In this document: in pieces, positions 56,030 to 64,000 of the stretch
Position numbering within the stretch: position 1 is the first letter of the stretch
How the letters are laid out: every line of letters starts with the position of its first letter
Assembly: GCF_000600295.1 (NCBI RefSeq)
Contig: NZ_JEMG01000001.1
Span: 3,725,800-3,789,799 of the forward strand
Source: Hylemonella gracilis str. Niagara R
Lineage (GTDB): Bacteria; Pseudomonadota; Gammaproteobacteria; Burkholderiales; Burkholderiaceae_C
Length of the DNA: 64,000 nt
Direction of reading: 5' to 3'
Notes under the pieces: generated by a model
What the model saw: the letters and a program-made list of their open reading frames with translations, nothing else
Told to the model about the DNA's origin: nothing
Database searches by the model: none
Translations under genes and position numbers: made by a program

Positions 56030-56043
56030 TAGGAATTGTCCTA
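56030..56043. promoter_or_regulatory. TAGGAAT/CCTA dyad upstream of the second REC gene
   Basis: TAGGAATTGTCCTA, the better-preserved copy of the dyad at 53687. It lies in the 295-bp gap 55818-56112, which otherwise holds no gene. Confidence 0.5.
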
Positions 56044-56061
56044 CCCATCCCATCCGATTCC

Positions 56062-56082
56062 GACACGCGAACCGGGCGTGTC
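56062..56082 (+). other. Leader hairpin of the second REC gene
   Basis: The same GACACGC/GCGTGTC stem and loop as at 53719-53739, at the same distance from the start codon. The flanking bases are also conserved (CCGATGGTGCGTCGCG). Confidence 0.55.
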
Positions 56083-56112
56083 CGATGGTGCGTCGCGCTC
56101 TGGGTCGGCACC

Positions 56113-56505
56113 ATGACGGTCATGAAAATTCTGGTCGTCGATGATTCCGAACTGATTCGCCTGCGCCTGGTCCGCCAGATCGCGGCCCTCCCGGGCGTGG
56201 AGCGGGTGCTGACGGCTTCGGGTTGCATGCTGGCGCAGCACCTGATGGCTAGCCTGCAACCTGCGTTGGTGGTGCTGGACCTGCTTCTGCCCGATGGCGA
56301 TCCCGTGCGACTGATCCCGCAATTCAAGCTCGATCACCCGCAGCTCAAGGTCGCCGTTCTGACCAACGACGCCACGGACTACAACCGCCGCCGCTGCCTG
56401 CAGGCCGGCGCCGACTGGTTCTTCGACAAGTCCACTGAATTCGAGCAGTTGCTGGCGCAGCTGCGGCAATTGTCTGACCCCGCCTTTCCCCGGAGAAACT
56501 CATGA
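56113..56505 (+). CDS. Single-domain response regulator (REC), second copy
   Basis: A 130-residue receiver domain clearly paralogous to the one at 53770 (shared [18 protein letters not shown] and [10 protein letters not shown]). All key residues are present here: DD in VVDDSELIR, Asp in VVLDLLLPDGD, Thr and Lys. Its stop overlaps the cheW start (ATGA), tying it to the CheW-MCP pair that follows. Confidence 0.9.
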   Translation: MTVMKILVVDDSELIRLRLVRQIAALPGVERVLTASGCMLAQHLMASLQPALVVLDLLLPDGDPVRLIPQFKLDHPQLKVAVLTNDATDYNRRRCLQAGADWFFDKSTEFEQLLAQLRQLSDPAFPRRNS

Positions 56506-56987
56506 GCACCGTCCTGAATCACGCACAGCAAGACAAGCACGCTGAGGCGCCCACGCCCATCCGTGAGTTCCTGGCGTTCAAGCTGGGCAAAGAGGAATAC
56601 GGCGTGGACATCCTGCGCGTGCAGGAGATCCGCTCTTTCGAGGCGCCCACCCGCATGGTCAATGCGCCAGCGCACATCCTGGGCGTGGTCAACCTGCGTG
56701 GCGTGATCGTGCCCATCATCGACATGCGCATGCAGTTTGGCTTGAACGACGTCACCTACGACAGCTTCACCGCCGTCATCGTGCTCAACATCGGCCACAA
56801 GGTGGTCGGCATGGTGGTCGACGCCGTTTCCGACGTGATCACCCTGACGCCCGAGCAACTGCGCGCGGCGCCGGAAATTTCGGGCGCCATTGATTCGAGC
56901 GCGGTGCTCGCCCTGGGCACGGTGAACGACCGCATGCTCATCCTGCTGGACATCGAAAGAGTCCTGGTCGCTTCCTCGGTGCAGTGA
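56502..56987 (+). CDS. cheW: Chemotaxis coupling protein CheW, first copy
   Basis: A 161-residue CheW: REFLAFKLGKEEYGVDILRV, then LGVVNLRGVIVPIIDMRMQF, VVGMVVDAVSDVITLTPEQL and a C-terminal ILLDIERVL. It links receptors to the CheA kinase, which is not encoded in this window. It lies 37 bp before receptor 2 and overlaps the REC gene. Confidence 0.95.
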   Translation: MSTVLNHAQQDKHAEAPTPIREFLAFKLGKEEYGVDILRVQEIRSFEAPTRMVNAPAHILGVVNLRGVIVPIIDMRMQFGLNDVTYDSFTAVIVLNIGHKVVGMVVDAVSDVITLTPEQLRAAPEISGAIDSSAVLALGTVNDRMLILLDIERVLVASSVQ

Positions 56988-57024
56988 CGGCACGCGCAGA
57001 CCCCGATAGAACTGGAGAAACAAC

Positions 57025-58770
57025 ATGAAATTCGTCAACAACTATTCCATCGCCAAGCGTCTTGGTTTCGCCTTCGGTCTGATCCTGCTGTTGCTTGCGA
57101 TCAGCGCATCGATCGGCGTGTGGCGACTGCAAGCGCTGGCGCACACGGCGCGCGAGATGGGCACGACGGACAACGAGCGTCTGCGTCAAGTCGCGACCTG
57201 GCGCAGCGCCATCGAGCTGAACTGGATACGCACCCGCGCCGCCCTGAACGAAACCGACACGAATCGCATCAAGACCTGGCAGACCGAAATGGACCAGACC
57301 TCCGCCATGGTGACGGAAGTCAGCAAGAAAGCAGTCGCCAAAATCACGACCGAGGAGGGCAAGGCCCTGATCGCCGAGGTGAACAAGGCCCGCGAAAATT
57401 ACCGCGGTCCACGCGCCGAAATCTTGAAGCGCAAATTGGCCGGCGAGGATGTCTCGGCCCTCGTTGAGCAACAGTTGAAACCGCTGTCGGAAACTTACCT
57501 CGGGGCCTTGCAAAAGCTGGAGGACCGGCAGATTGAATTGTTCAACGCGAAGCTGGAGTTGGCGGAACTGCACGCGGCCCAGGGACGCTGGATCATCATC
57601 GGCTCCGCCATTGGGGCGCTGGTTCTGGGTCTGATCGCGGTCATGCTGCTGACGCGCTCCATCGTGCCCCCGCTGCGTCAGGCTGTTGAAAATGCCCAGG
57701 CCATAGCCCAGGGTGACCTGAACCGACAGATCGCCGTCGAGGGTCGCGACGAATTGGCTCAAATGATCGGCGCGCTGGCGCAGATGCAATCCAGCCTGTC
57801 GCAGATCGTGAGCCGTGTCCGCCAGGGCAGCGAATCGGTCTCCACCGCGAGCGCCGAGATCGCGCAGGGCAATCACGACCTCTCGGCCCGCACTGAAAGC
57901 CAGGCCAGCGCGCTCCAGGAAACCGCCGCCAGCATGGAAGAGCTGTCGTCGACCGTGAAACAAAACGCCGACAACGCCCGTCAGGCCAATCAACTGGCCC
58001 AGAGCGCCAGCACCGTGGCCGTGCAGGGCGGCGAGGTGGTGGCCCAAGTGGTCAGCACCATGAAGGACATCAACGATTCCAGCAAGAAGATCGCCGACAT
58101 CATCAGCGTGATCGACGGCATCGCCTTCCAGACCAACATCCTGGCACTCAACGCCGCCGTGGAAGCGGCCCGCGCGGGCGAACAGGGTCGCGGTTTCGCG
58201 GTGGTGGCTGGCGAAGTGCGCACCCTGGCCAGCCGCAGCGCCGACGCGGCCAAGGAGATCAAGACCTTGATCACCGCCAGCGTCAACCGCGTGGCACAGG
58301 GCAGCGCGCTCGCGGATCAAGCCGGACACACCATGGACAACGTGGTCAGCAGCATCCGCCGCGTGACCGACATCATGGGCGAGATCAGCGCGGCCAGCGT
58401 CGAGCAAAGCTCCGGTGTCTCACAAGTGGGTGAAGCCGTGACGCAAATGGATCAGGCCACGCAACAGAACGCCGCGCTGGTGGAAGAAATGGCAGCTGCG
58501 GCCAGCAGCCTGCAAACTCAGGCCGGCGAACTGGTGCAGTCCGTCGCCGTCTTCAAGCTGAGCGGAGACCATGGACTGACCATGCAGAGTTCGGCCCCCG
58601 CGAAAACGATCGGCGCGAACCTCCCGATGACCAGCGGCATCGCGCACCCCACGACACGGAAAACTGCGGGTCCCGCAGTGCTCACGGCACCGACGGCACC
58701 ACGCGCGAAATCTAGCGAGCCGCGCACGGAGCAAACCGGCGCAGCGGTCGAAAGCTGGGAAAGCTTCTGA
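57025..58770 (+). CDS. Methyl-accepting chemotaxis protein 2
   Basis: A 581-residue receptor: membrane segments at about 10-32 and 190-212, a helical periplasmic domain, HAMP, and the signalling domain with the same conserved tip as its neighbours. After a Pro/Ala/Thr-rich linker the chain ends ESWESF, a match to the CheR/CheB-binding pentapeptide (NWETF in E. coli). A 144-nt stretch (58005-58148) is identical to one in receptor 4. Co-transcribed with REC and CheW. Confidence 0.95.
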   Translation: MKFVNNYSIAKRLGFAFGLILLLLAISASIGVWRLQALAHTAREMGTTDNERLRQVATWRSAIELNWIRTRAALNETDTNRIKTWQTEMDQTSAMVTEVSKKAVAKITTEEGKALIAEVNKARENYRGPRAEILKRKLAGEDVSALVEQQLKPLSETYLGALQKLEDRQIELFNAKLELAELHAAQGRWIIIGSAIGALVLGLIAVMLLTRSIVPPLRQAVENAQAIAQGDLNRQIAVEGRDELAQMIGALAQMQSSLSQIVSRVRQGSESVSTASAEIAQGNHDLSARTESQASALQETAASMEELSSTVKQNADNARQANQLAQSASTVAVQGGEVVAQVVSTMKDINDSSKKIADIISVIDGIAFQTNILALNAAVEAARAGEQGRGFAVVAGEVRTLASRSADAAKEIKTLITASVNRVAQGSALADQAGHTMDNVVSSIRRVTDIMGEISAASVEQSSGVSQVGEAVTQMDQATQQNAALVEEMAAAASSLQTQAGELVQSVAVFKLSGDHGLTMQSSAPAKTIGANLPMTSGIAHPTTRKTAGPAVLTAPTAPRAKSSEPRTEQTGAAVESWESF

Positions 58771-58862
58771 CTTTGATTGACCCGGCGGTGCCCCTCAGAG
58801 GCGTCGTCGCAACGGCCCTGCCCAAACGCAGCCATGTGAAACAAGACCAGGAAGATTGAACC

Positions 58863-59366
58863 ATGAACCTCAACAACGCCCAACGCACCCCGACCAGCAC
58901 CCAGCAAGCCGCCATCGGAACCAACGAATTCCTGGCCTTCAAGCTGGGTGATGAGGAGTACGGCGTGGACATCCTGCGCGTGCAGGAAATCCGCTCCTAC
59001 GAGCAGCCCACCCATATGGTGAACACGCCGGACCACATCCTGGGGGTGGTGAACCTGCGCGGCGTGATCGTGCCCATCATCGACATGCGCATCCAGTTCG
59101 GCCTGCGTGAGGTCAAGTACAACGACTTCACCGTGGTCATCGTGCTGAACATCGGAGAAAAAGTGGTCGGCATGGTGGTCGACGCCGTTTCCGACGTGAT
59201 CACCCTGACACCCGAACAGTTGCGCCCGGCCCCCGACATCGCCGGCACCATCGACTCGAGCGCCGTGCTGGCCCTCGGCACCGTGAATGACCGCATGCTG
59301 ATCCTGCTGGACATCGAAAAAGTCATGGGCAATTCCGACACGGGGTTGATCGCCCAGGCCGCCTGA
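58863..59366 (+). CDS. cheW: Chemotaxis coupling protein CheW, second copy
   Basis: A 167-residue CheW paralogue, close to the first in the core (NEFLAFKLGDEEYGVDILRV; VVGMVVDAVSDVITLTPEQL) but different at both ends. It is 29 bp upstream of receptor 3. The pairing of a CheW gene with a receptor gene twice in a row shows tandem duplication of a CheW-MCP unit. Confidence 0.95.
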   Translation: MNLNNAQRTPTSTQQAAIGTNEFLAFKLGDEEYGVDILRVQEIRSYEQPTHMVNTPDHILGVVNLRGVIVPIIDMRIQFGLREVKYNDFTVVIVLNIGEKVVGMVVDAVSDVITLTPEQLRPAPDIAGTIDSSAVLALGTVNDRMLILLDIEKVMGNSDTGLIAQAA

Positions 59367-59395
59367 TCAAAGATTCCGTTTCCCAGGAGTTATCC

Positions 59396-61162
59396 ATGAA
59401 CACCTTCACCGTCGCTCGCCGACTCACGACCGCCTTCGGCGCCATCATCCTCGTTTTCATGCTGGTGGGCGGCGTTGCGCTGTACAGCGCAACCCAGCTG
59501 GCCGACGCCAACAAGTGGAACACCCACACCTACAAAGTTCTGGCACTGGGTGACGAGATGCTCGAGAGCATGATCAACATGGAAACCGGCGCCCGCGGTT
59601 TCCTGATCGCCAGCGAAGACCGCTATCTCGAGCCTTGGAACAGCGGCAATCAGGCTTTCGAAAAATCCTGGGCCGAAGTCAAGGGCCTGACGTCCGACAA
59701 CCCGACGCAGCAAAAGCGCCTGGACGAGATGAAGAAGCGGTACGAGGAATTCACTGCGGTGGGCAAGACCATGATCCAGTTCCGCCGCGACGTGAGCAGC
59801 GGCCAGCGCAGCAGCACCGATTTCGTGGCCGAATTCAAGCAAGGCAGAGACAAAGCGGCCATGGACAGCTTTCGCGGCCTGCACGCGGAGTTCGACAAGG
59901 CCGAACGGGATTTGCTGGTCGTGCGTGACGCGGCCGCGGCACGCTACCAGTCCCTCAACCGCAATGTGGTGATCTTCGGTTCCTTGCTCGCGGTGCTGAT
60001 CGCTGCTGGACTGGGCATTTGGGTGACGCGCGCCATCACGGGCCAATTGGGTGGCGAGCCGGACTACGCAGCCAACGTGGCCAAGCAGATCGCCGAAGGC
60101 AACCTGATGGTTGACGTGCAGGTCAAGACGGGTGACACCGCCAGCCTGCTGGCCGTCATGAGGGACATGCGCGACAGCCTGGTGAAGGTCGTTTCGCGCG
60201 TGCGACAGGGTGCCGAGGCCGTTTCGACCGCCAGCGCAGAAATCGCCCAGGGCAATGCCGATCTGTCCAGCCGCACCGAAAGCCAGGCCAGCTCGCTGGA
60301 GGAAACCGCTGCGTCGATGGAGGAACTGGGTTCCACCGTGAAGCAGAACGCGGACAACTCCCGCCAGGCCAACCAGCTCGCGCAAGGCGCCAGCACGGTG
60401 GCCATCAAGGGCGGCGAAGTCGTGGCCCAGGTGGTGAGCACCATGCAAGGCATCAACGACTCAAGCCGCCGCATCGCCGACATCATCAACGTGATCGACG
60501 GCATCGCTTTCCAGACCAACATCCTGGCGCTCAATGCCGCGGTGGAAGCAGCCCGCGCGGGCGAACAAGGCCGAGGCTTCGCCGTCGTGGCAGGCGAGGT
60601 GCGCAACCTGGCAGGCCGCAGCGCGGACGCGGCCAAGGAAATCAAGCAACTCATCACCGAAAGCGTCGGACGGGTTGAGCAAGGCACGTCCCTGGTGGAC
60701 GAAGCCGGCCGCACCATGGACGAAGTGGTGGCCAGCATCAAGCGCGTGACCGACATCATGGGCGAGATCAGCGCGGCCAGTGTCGAGCAAAGCGCCGGCG
60801 TGGGCCAGGTGGGTGAAGCCGTGACCAACATGGACCAGGTCACGCAACAAAACGCCGCGCTGGTGGAAGAAATGTCCGCCGCCGCGTCCAGCCTGAACAC
60901 CCAGGCACAGGACTTGGTGCAGGTCGTGGCTGTCTTCAAGCTGAATGCGGGCCAGACGCCGGCAACACCCAAGGCAACACCCGTGAAAACGAGCAACGTA
61001 AAACCCTTCACGGTAGTCAGCACGGCCAACCTCAAGGCGACCAAGACAACGAAGACGCCTCAGCCCCAGAACACCGCAGCCCTGACGGCCCCGAGCGCTA
61101 AGCCCAGCGAACCCCGAGCTGAGAAATCCAGCCCCGAGGGCGACAACTGGGAAAGCTTCTGA
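59396..61162 (+). CDS. Methyl-accepting chemotaxis protein 3 (CHASE3-like sensor)
   Basis: A 588-residue receptor. Between membrane segments at about 13-36 and 190-212 lies a CHASE3-type extracellular domain (MINMETGARGFLIASEDRYL). The signalling tip is conserved. A long Thr/Pro/Lys-rich linker ends in DNWESF, a good CheR/CheB tether. Its sensory domain differs from those of the other three receptors, so the array samples different ligands with nearly shared signalling parts. Confidence 0.95.
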   Translation: MNTFTVARRLTTAFGAIILVFMLVGGVALYSATQLADANKWNTHTYKVLALGDEMLESMINMETGARGFLIASEDRYLEPWNSGNQAFEKSWAEVKGLTSDNPTQQKRLDEMKKRYEEFTAVGKTMIQFRRDVSSGQRSSTDFVAEFKQGRDKAAMDSFRGLHAEFDKAERDLLVVRDAAAARYQSLNRNVVIFGSLLAVLIAAGLGIWVTRAITGQLGGEPDYAANVAKQIAEGNLMVDVQVKTGDTASLLAVMRDMRDSLVKVVSRVRQGAEAVSTASAEIAQGNADLSSRTESQASSLEETAASMEELGSTVKQNADNSRQANQLAQGASTVAIKGGEVVAQVVSTMQGINDSSRRIADIINVIDGIAFQTNILALNAAVEAARAGEQGRGFAVVAGEVRNLAGRSADAAKEIKQLITESVGRVEQGTSLVDEAGRTMDEVVASIKRVTDIMGEISAASVEQSAGVGQVGEAVTNMDQVTQQNAALVEEMSAAASSLNTQAQDLVQVVAVFKLNAGQTPATPKATPVKTSNVKPFTVVSTANLKATKTTKTPQPQNTAALTAPSAKPSEPRAEKSSPEGDNWESF

Positions 61163-61420
61163 ACAGGCTCAGCAAGACACTCTCCGGCCTCACAAGGGAC
61201 CACGCTGCCGGGCCGAAGCACCACGATCTGAACCAAGACCCAGGGCGGAAAGACTGAAGGAGAACCTCGCCAGCTTCCGTTCAATATCACCGGGCGCCCG
61301 CCAACACAAGGCATCGGCGCCAATCAAGACCTGGCCTTCGGGCCGGACCACAAGGCTCCATGCCTGGCGGTACGCCAGGGCTTACAGCAAGCACATCTGA
61401 CATAGGCAAGAGGAAACATC

Positions 61421-63121
61421 ATGAACATCTTTTCAAACTTCGGCATCGCCAAACGCCTTTACCTGGCGTCCCTCGTCCTGATCCTGGCTCTGGCGGGTGT
61501 CGCCCTGACGGCCTGGCTGACCTTGAGCAATGTGGTGGATCTGGCCGACAAGACGGCCACGCAGCGCGTGCCCCAACTGACGCAGATCGCCACGGTGGAG
61601 CTGAACGTGACCCGCGTGTCCCTGCAGATCCGGCATGCGCTGCTGGTGCGCACGCCCGCAGACCTGGCTGCCACGCTGGCCGACATCGGCGAGAAGCGTG
61701 CGACGATCGACGCGACGCTGAAAGCCTTCGAGGCAGGCGTCTTCACCCCGGCCGGGCGCGAGGCCTACAACAAGATGACGCCCCTGGTGGACCGTTTCTG
61801 GCAATTGGGCGGCGAAAACATCAAACTGATCCAGGAAGGTCGTAAGGACGAAGCCTTTGATTTCCTGGTCCAGAAAACCATCCCGGCCCGCAATGACTTG
61901 CTCAAGGTGCTGGACGCCGAAAAATTAAGACAAGGCACGCAGCTGAACACGGAACTTGATCAGGTGGAAGGCCAAGCCAAGACGATCCGCCTGGAACTGG
62001 TGCTGCTGTCCATCGTCGTGGCCATCGGCATGCTCGCCCTCTCCTGGTACATCGCCGCCTTGCTGCAGCGGCGCACCGAGTTGTCGCGCGCCGTGGCCGA
62101 CCGCGTGCGTGATGGCGACCTGACCTGCCCTGTGCAAGACAACGCACATGACGAATTCAGCCCACTACTGGCTGCGCTGGGTCAGATGCAGACGGCCTTG
62201 ACGCGTATCGTCTCCAATGTGCGTCAAAGCAGCGAGGCGGTGTCCAATGCCAGCGCCGAGATCGCGCAAGGCAACCAGGATCTGTCCGCCCGCACAGAGA
62301 CCCAGGCCAGCGCCTTGGAAGAAACCGCCGCCAGCATGGAGGAGCTGTCGTCGACCGTGAAGCAAAACGCCGACAACGCCCGCCAGGCCAATCAGCTGGC
62401 CCAGAACGCCAGCACCGTGGCCGTGCAGGGCGGCGAGGTGGTGGCCCAAGTGGTCAGCACCATGAAGGACATCAACGATTCCAGCAAGAAGATCGCCGAC
62501 ATCATCAGCGTGATCGACGGCATCGCCTTCCAGACCAACATCCTGGCACTTAACGCGGCCGTGGAAGCGGCCCGCGCGGGCGAACAGGGCCGTGGTTTCG
62601 CGGTGGTCGCAGGTGAGGTGCGCAACCTCGCCAGCCGCAGCGCGGACGCCGCCAAGGAAATCAAGACGCTGATCACCGACAGCGTCAGCCGGGTGACGCA
62701 AGGCAGCGCGCTGGTGGACCAGGCGGGCAGCACCATGGACAACGTGGTCAGCAGCATCCGCCGCGTGACCGACATCATGGGCGAGATCAGCGCGGCCAGC
62801 GTCGAACAAAGCTCCGGCGTGTCGCAAGTGGGCGAGGCCGTGACCCAGATGGACCAGGCCACGCAGCAGAACGCCGCGCTGGTGGAAGAAATGGCGGCTG
62901 CGGCCAGCAGCCTGAAGGGGCAGGCCCAGGAACTGGTGCAGGCCGTGGCCGTGTTCAAACTGGACGCGAACGCCCCTGTCTCGGCCAACACCCTCGTGAA
63001 CAACTCACAGCGCGCGCCGGAACGCAACAGCAACGTGACACGCCTGCAACCGCCCACGCCCGTGCGCCCGGCGCCTGTGCGTCTGGCGAGAACCGGCACC
63101 GACGACTGGGGAATGTTCTGA
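61421..63121 (+). CDS. Methyl-accepting chemotaxis protein 4
   Basis: A 566-residue receptor with membrane segments at about 11-33 and 190-215, a helical periplasmic sensor ([20 protein letters not shown]), HAMP and the conserved signalling domain. It ends DDWGMF, only a partial match to the tether pentapeptide. AAGAGGAAA precedes the ATG. A 258-bp gap separates it from receptor 3; no cheW is present there, only a CCTGGCG/CGCCAGG hairpin at 61363-61379, so it may have its own promoter. Confidence 0.94.
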   Translation: MNIFSNFGIAKRLYLASLVLILALAGVALTAWLTLSNVVDLADKTATQRVPQLTQIATVELNVTRVSLQIRHALLVRTPADLAATLADIGEKRATIDATLKAFEAGVFTPAGREAYNKMTPLVDRFWQLGGENIKLIQEGRKDEAFDFLVQKTIPARNDLLKVLDAEKLRQGTQLNTELDQVEGQAKTIRLELVLLSIVVAIGMLALSWYIAALLQRRTELSRAVADRVRDGDLTCPVQDNAHDEFSPLLAALGQMQTALTRIVSNVRQSSEAVSNASAEIAQGNQDLSARTETQASALEETAASMEELSSTVKQNADNARQANQLAQNASTVAVQGGEVVAQVVSTMKDINDSSKKIADIISVIDGIAFQTNILALNAAVEAARAGEQGRGFAVVAGEVRNLASRSADAAKEIKTLITDSVSRVTQGSALVDQAGSTMDNVVSSIRRVTDIMGEISAASVEQSSGVSQVGEAVTQMDQATQQNAALVEEMAAAASSLKGQAQELVQAVAVFKLDANAPVSANTLVNNSQRAPERNSNVTRLQPPTPVRPAPVRLARTGTDDWGMF

Positions 63122-63157
63122 ATCCCGCCGTGGTCTCGCGCGGACCAGCCCTTCGGC

Positions 63158-64000
63158 TCACTGCCCGCGCCAATAGTCCGGCACGAACAGGAACACGCTG
63201 AAGGTGACCACGGCGTTGGCCAGACCGATGCAGAGGAAAACCTGAGGAATCGTCGCGCCCGCGCCCAGCAAGGCCCCGGCCAGCAGGGCGCTGACGACCA
63301 TGTAGAGCGCGTTCAGGATGTTGTTGGCCGCGATGATGCGCGCGCGGTGCGTGGGCGGGCTGCGCCGCTGGATCAGCACATACATGGGCACGCTGTACAG
63401 GCCCACGAAGAGGCTGAGCAGCAGCAGATCGGCCATCACGCGCCAGTGGGCAGGCTGCAACAGGAAGGTCGACAGGTCCATCAGTTCCACCGGCGGCAGG
63501 CCGCGCGAGGCGAAGTACAGTTCGATCGCGAACAGGCTCATGCCGACGGCGCCCAAGGGCGAGAGAAAACGGTGGACCGACTCGGCGCGTCGTTCCAACA
63601 CCTCGCACAACAAGGCCCCCAGGCCCACGCCGATCGAGAACAGCACCAGCAGCAGGGAGGCCACCTGCTCATTGCCACGCAACACTTCCTTGGCGTAGAC
63701 GGGAAACAGCGACAGAAAGACCGCGCCGAAGAACCACATCCAGCTGATGCCCAGCAGGGAGTGAAAAACCTTGGCATCGCGCCGCGCCAGTTGGAGGTTG
63801 CGCCAGGTTTCGCTGAAAGGGTTCCAGTTGATGCGCAAGCCCGGATCGGTCGCCGGCGATGGCGGCACGCGCGCGGCGGCCAAGCGGCCCAGCAGGGCCA
63901 CCACCACGCAGGCCAGCGCCGCGGCCTGCGCACCCGCCACCGGGCTGGACGCAGGCAGCGTCATCAGCAGGCCGCCCACCATATTGCCCAGCAGGATGGC
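63158..64000 (-). CDS. MFS transporter, N-terminus beyond window
   Basis: The C-terminal 280 residues of a major-facilitator protein; the frame stays open to the window edge. Several hydrophobic helices are visible (for example ALACVVVALLGRLAAARV and LLGISWMWFFGAVFLSLFPV), a cytosolic loop NPFSETWRNLQLARRD, and ending VTFSVFLFVPDYWRGQ. From memory it resembles LplT-like or acyltransferase-associated MFS proteins of Burkholderiales; without the rest this is tentative. It is convergent with receptor 4. Confidence 0.8.
   Translation of the reverse strand, partial: AILLGNMVGGLLMTLPASSPVAGAQAAALACVVVALLGRLAAARVPPSPATDPGLRINWNPFSETWRNLQLARRDAKVFHSLLGISWMWFFGAVFLSLFPVYAKEVLRGNEQVASLLLVLFSIGVGLGALLCEVLERRAESVHRFLSPLGAVGMSLFAIELYFASRGLPPVELMDLSTFLLQPAHWRVMADLLLLSLFVGLYSVPMYVLIQRRSPPTHRARIIAANNILNALYMVVSALLAGALLGAGATIPQVFLCIGLANAVVTFSVFLFVPDYWRGQ

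Overview
The window is high-GC DNA with compact, often overlapping operons and the gene families of a betaproteobacterium of the Burkholderiales, most probably the family Comamonadaceae. That placement rests on recognised gene content (oxyR-dps, ubiA, recG near queA, Mrp antiporter, many chemoreceptors) and on two copies of a GGCTCCCG-type intergenic repeat that I associate with that family. No rRNA, tRNA, CRISPR array, IS transposase or integrase gene was seen.

Layout. 1-3968: glycerol uptake and phosphorylation (partial ABC ATPase, glpR, glpK), then proC. 4040-6672: ubiA, dps and oxyR on the minus strand, with an OxyR-type box at the oxyR start. 6748-11437: a secreted unknown, a membrane-anchored SPOR protein and recG. 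11618-15581: a soluble double sensor module fused to a CheW-like domain, a strong terminator, and queA. 15827-17012: a low-GC island that reads as one well-formed integron gene cassette (exactly complementary ends, attC hairpin with an extrahelical base) followed by a second, eroded cassette with a VOC-family gene. 17098-22743: an SDR gene, an MmyB-like regulator and a TDT transporter whose junction is split by a bufferin-type RiPP locus. That locus holds a Cys-rich precursor and a fused MNIO (DUF692)-DUF2063 maturase, has an ECF-type promoter, and is bracketed by diverged direct repeats of about 255 bp. 22762-28364: an EAL phosphodiesterase with a degenerate GGDEF domain, fghA, two unknowns and tgt.

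28396-34381: a TRAP transporter operon, a CadC-like regulator and a divergent FAD monooxygenase. The same triple 10-bp direct repeat lies upstream of the TRAP operon and in the regulator/monooxygenase gap, which points to one small regulon. 34460-39957: a complete peptide/nickel-type ABC transporter. 40044-41780: a CPA2 cation/proton antiporter. 41937-48071: a complete six-gene Mrp Na+/H+ antiporter operon (A and B fused).

48197-63121 is a signalling island. It begins with a four-gene operon coding for a PhnD-like binding protein, a hybrid kinase with HPt, a REC-PAS-kinase and a NarL-type regulator. It continues as a tandemly amplified chemotaxis array: REC-MCP, REC-CheW-MCP, CheW-MCP, MCP. 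The receptor signalling domains share long stretches of identical DNA, and the two REC genes share a conserved upstream block with a TAGGAAT/CCTA dyad that the neighbouring NarL-type regulator might bind. The window ends inside an MFS transporter gene.
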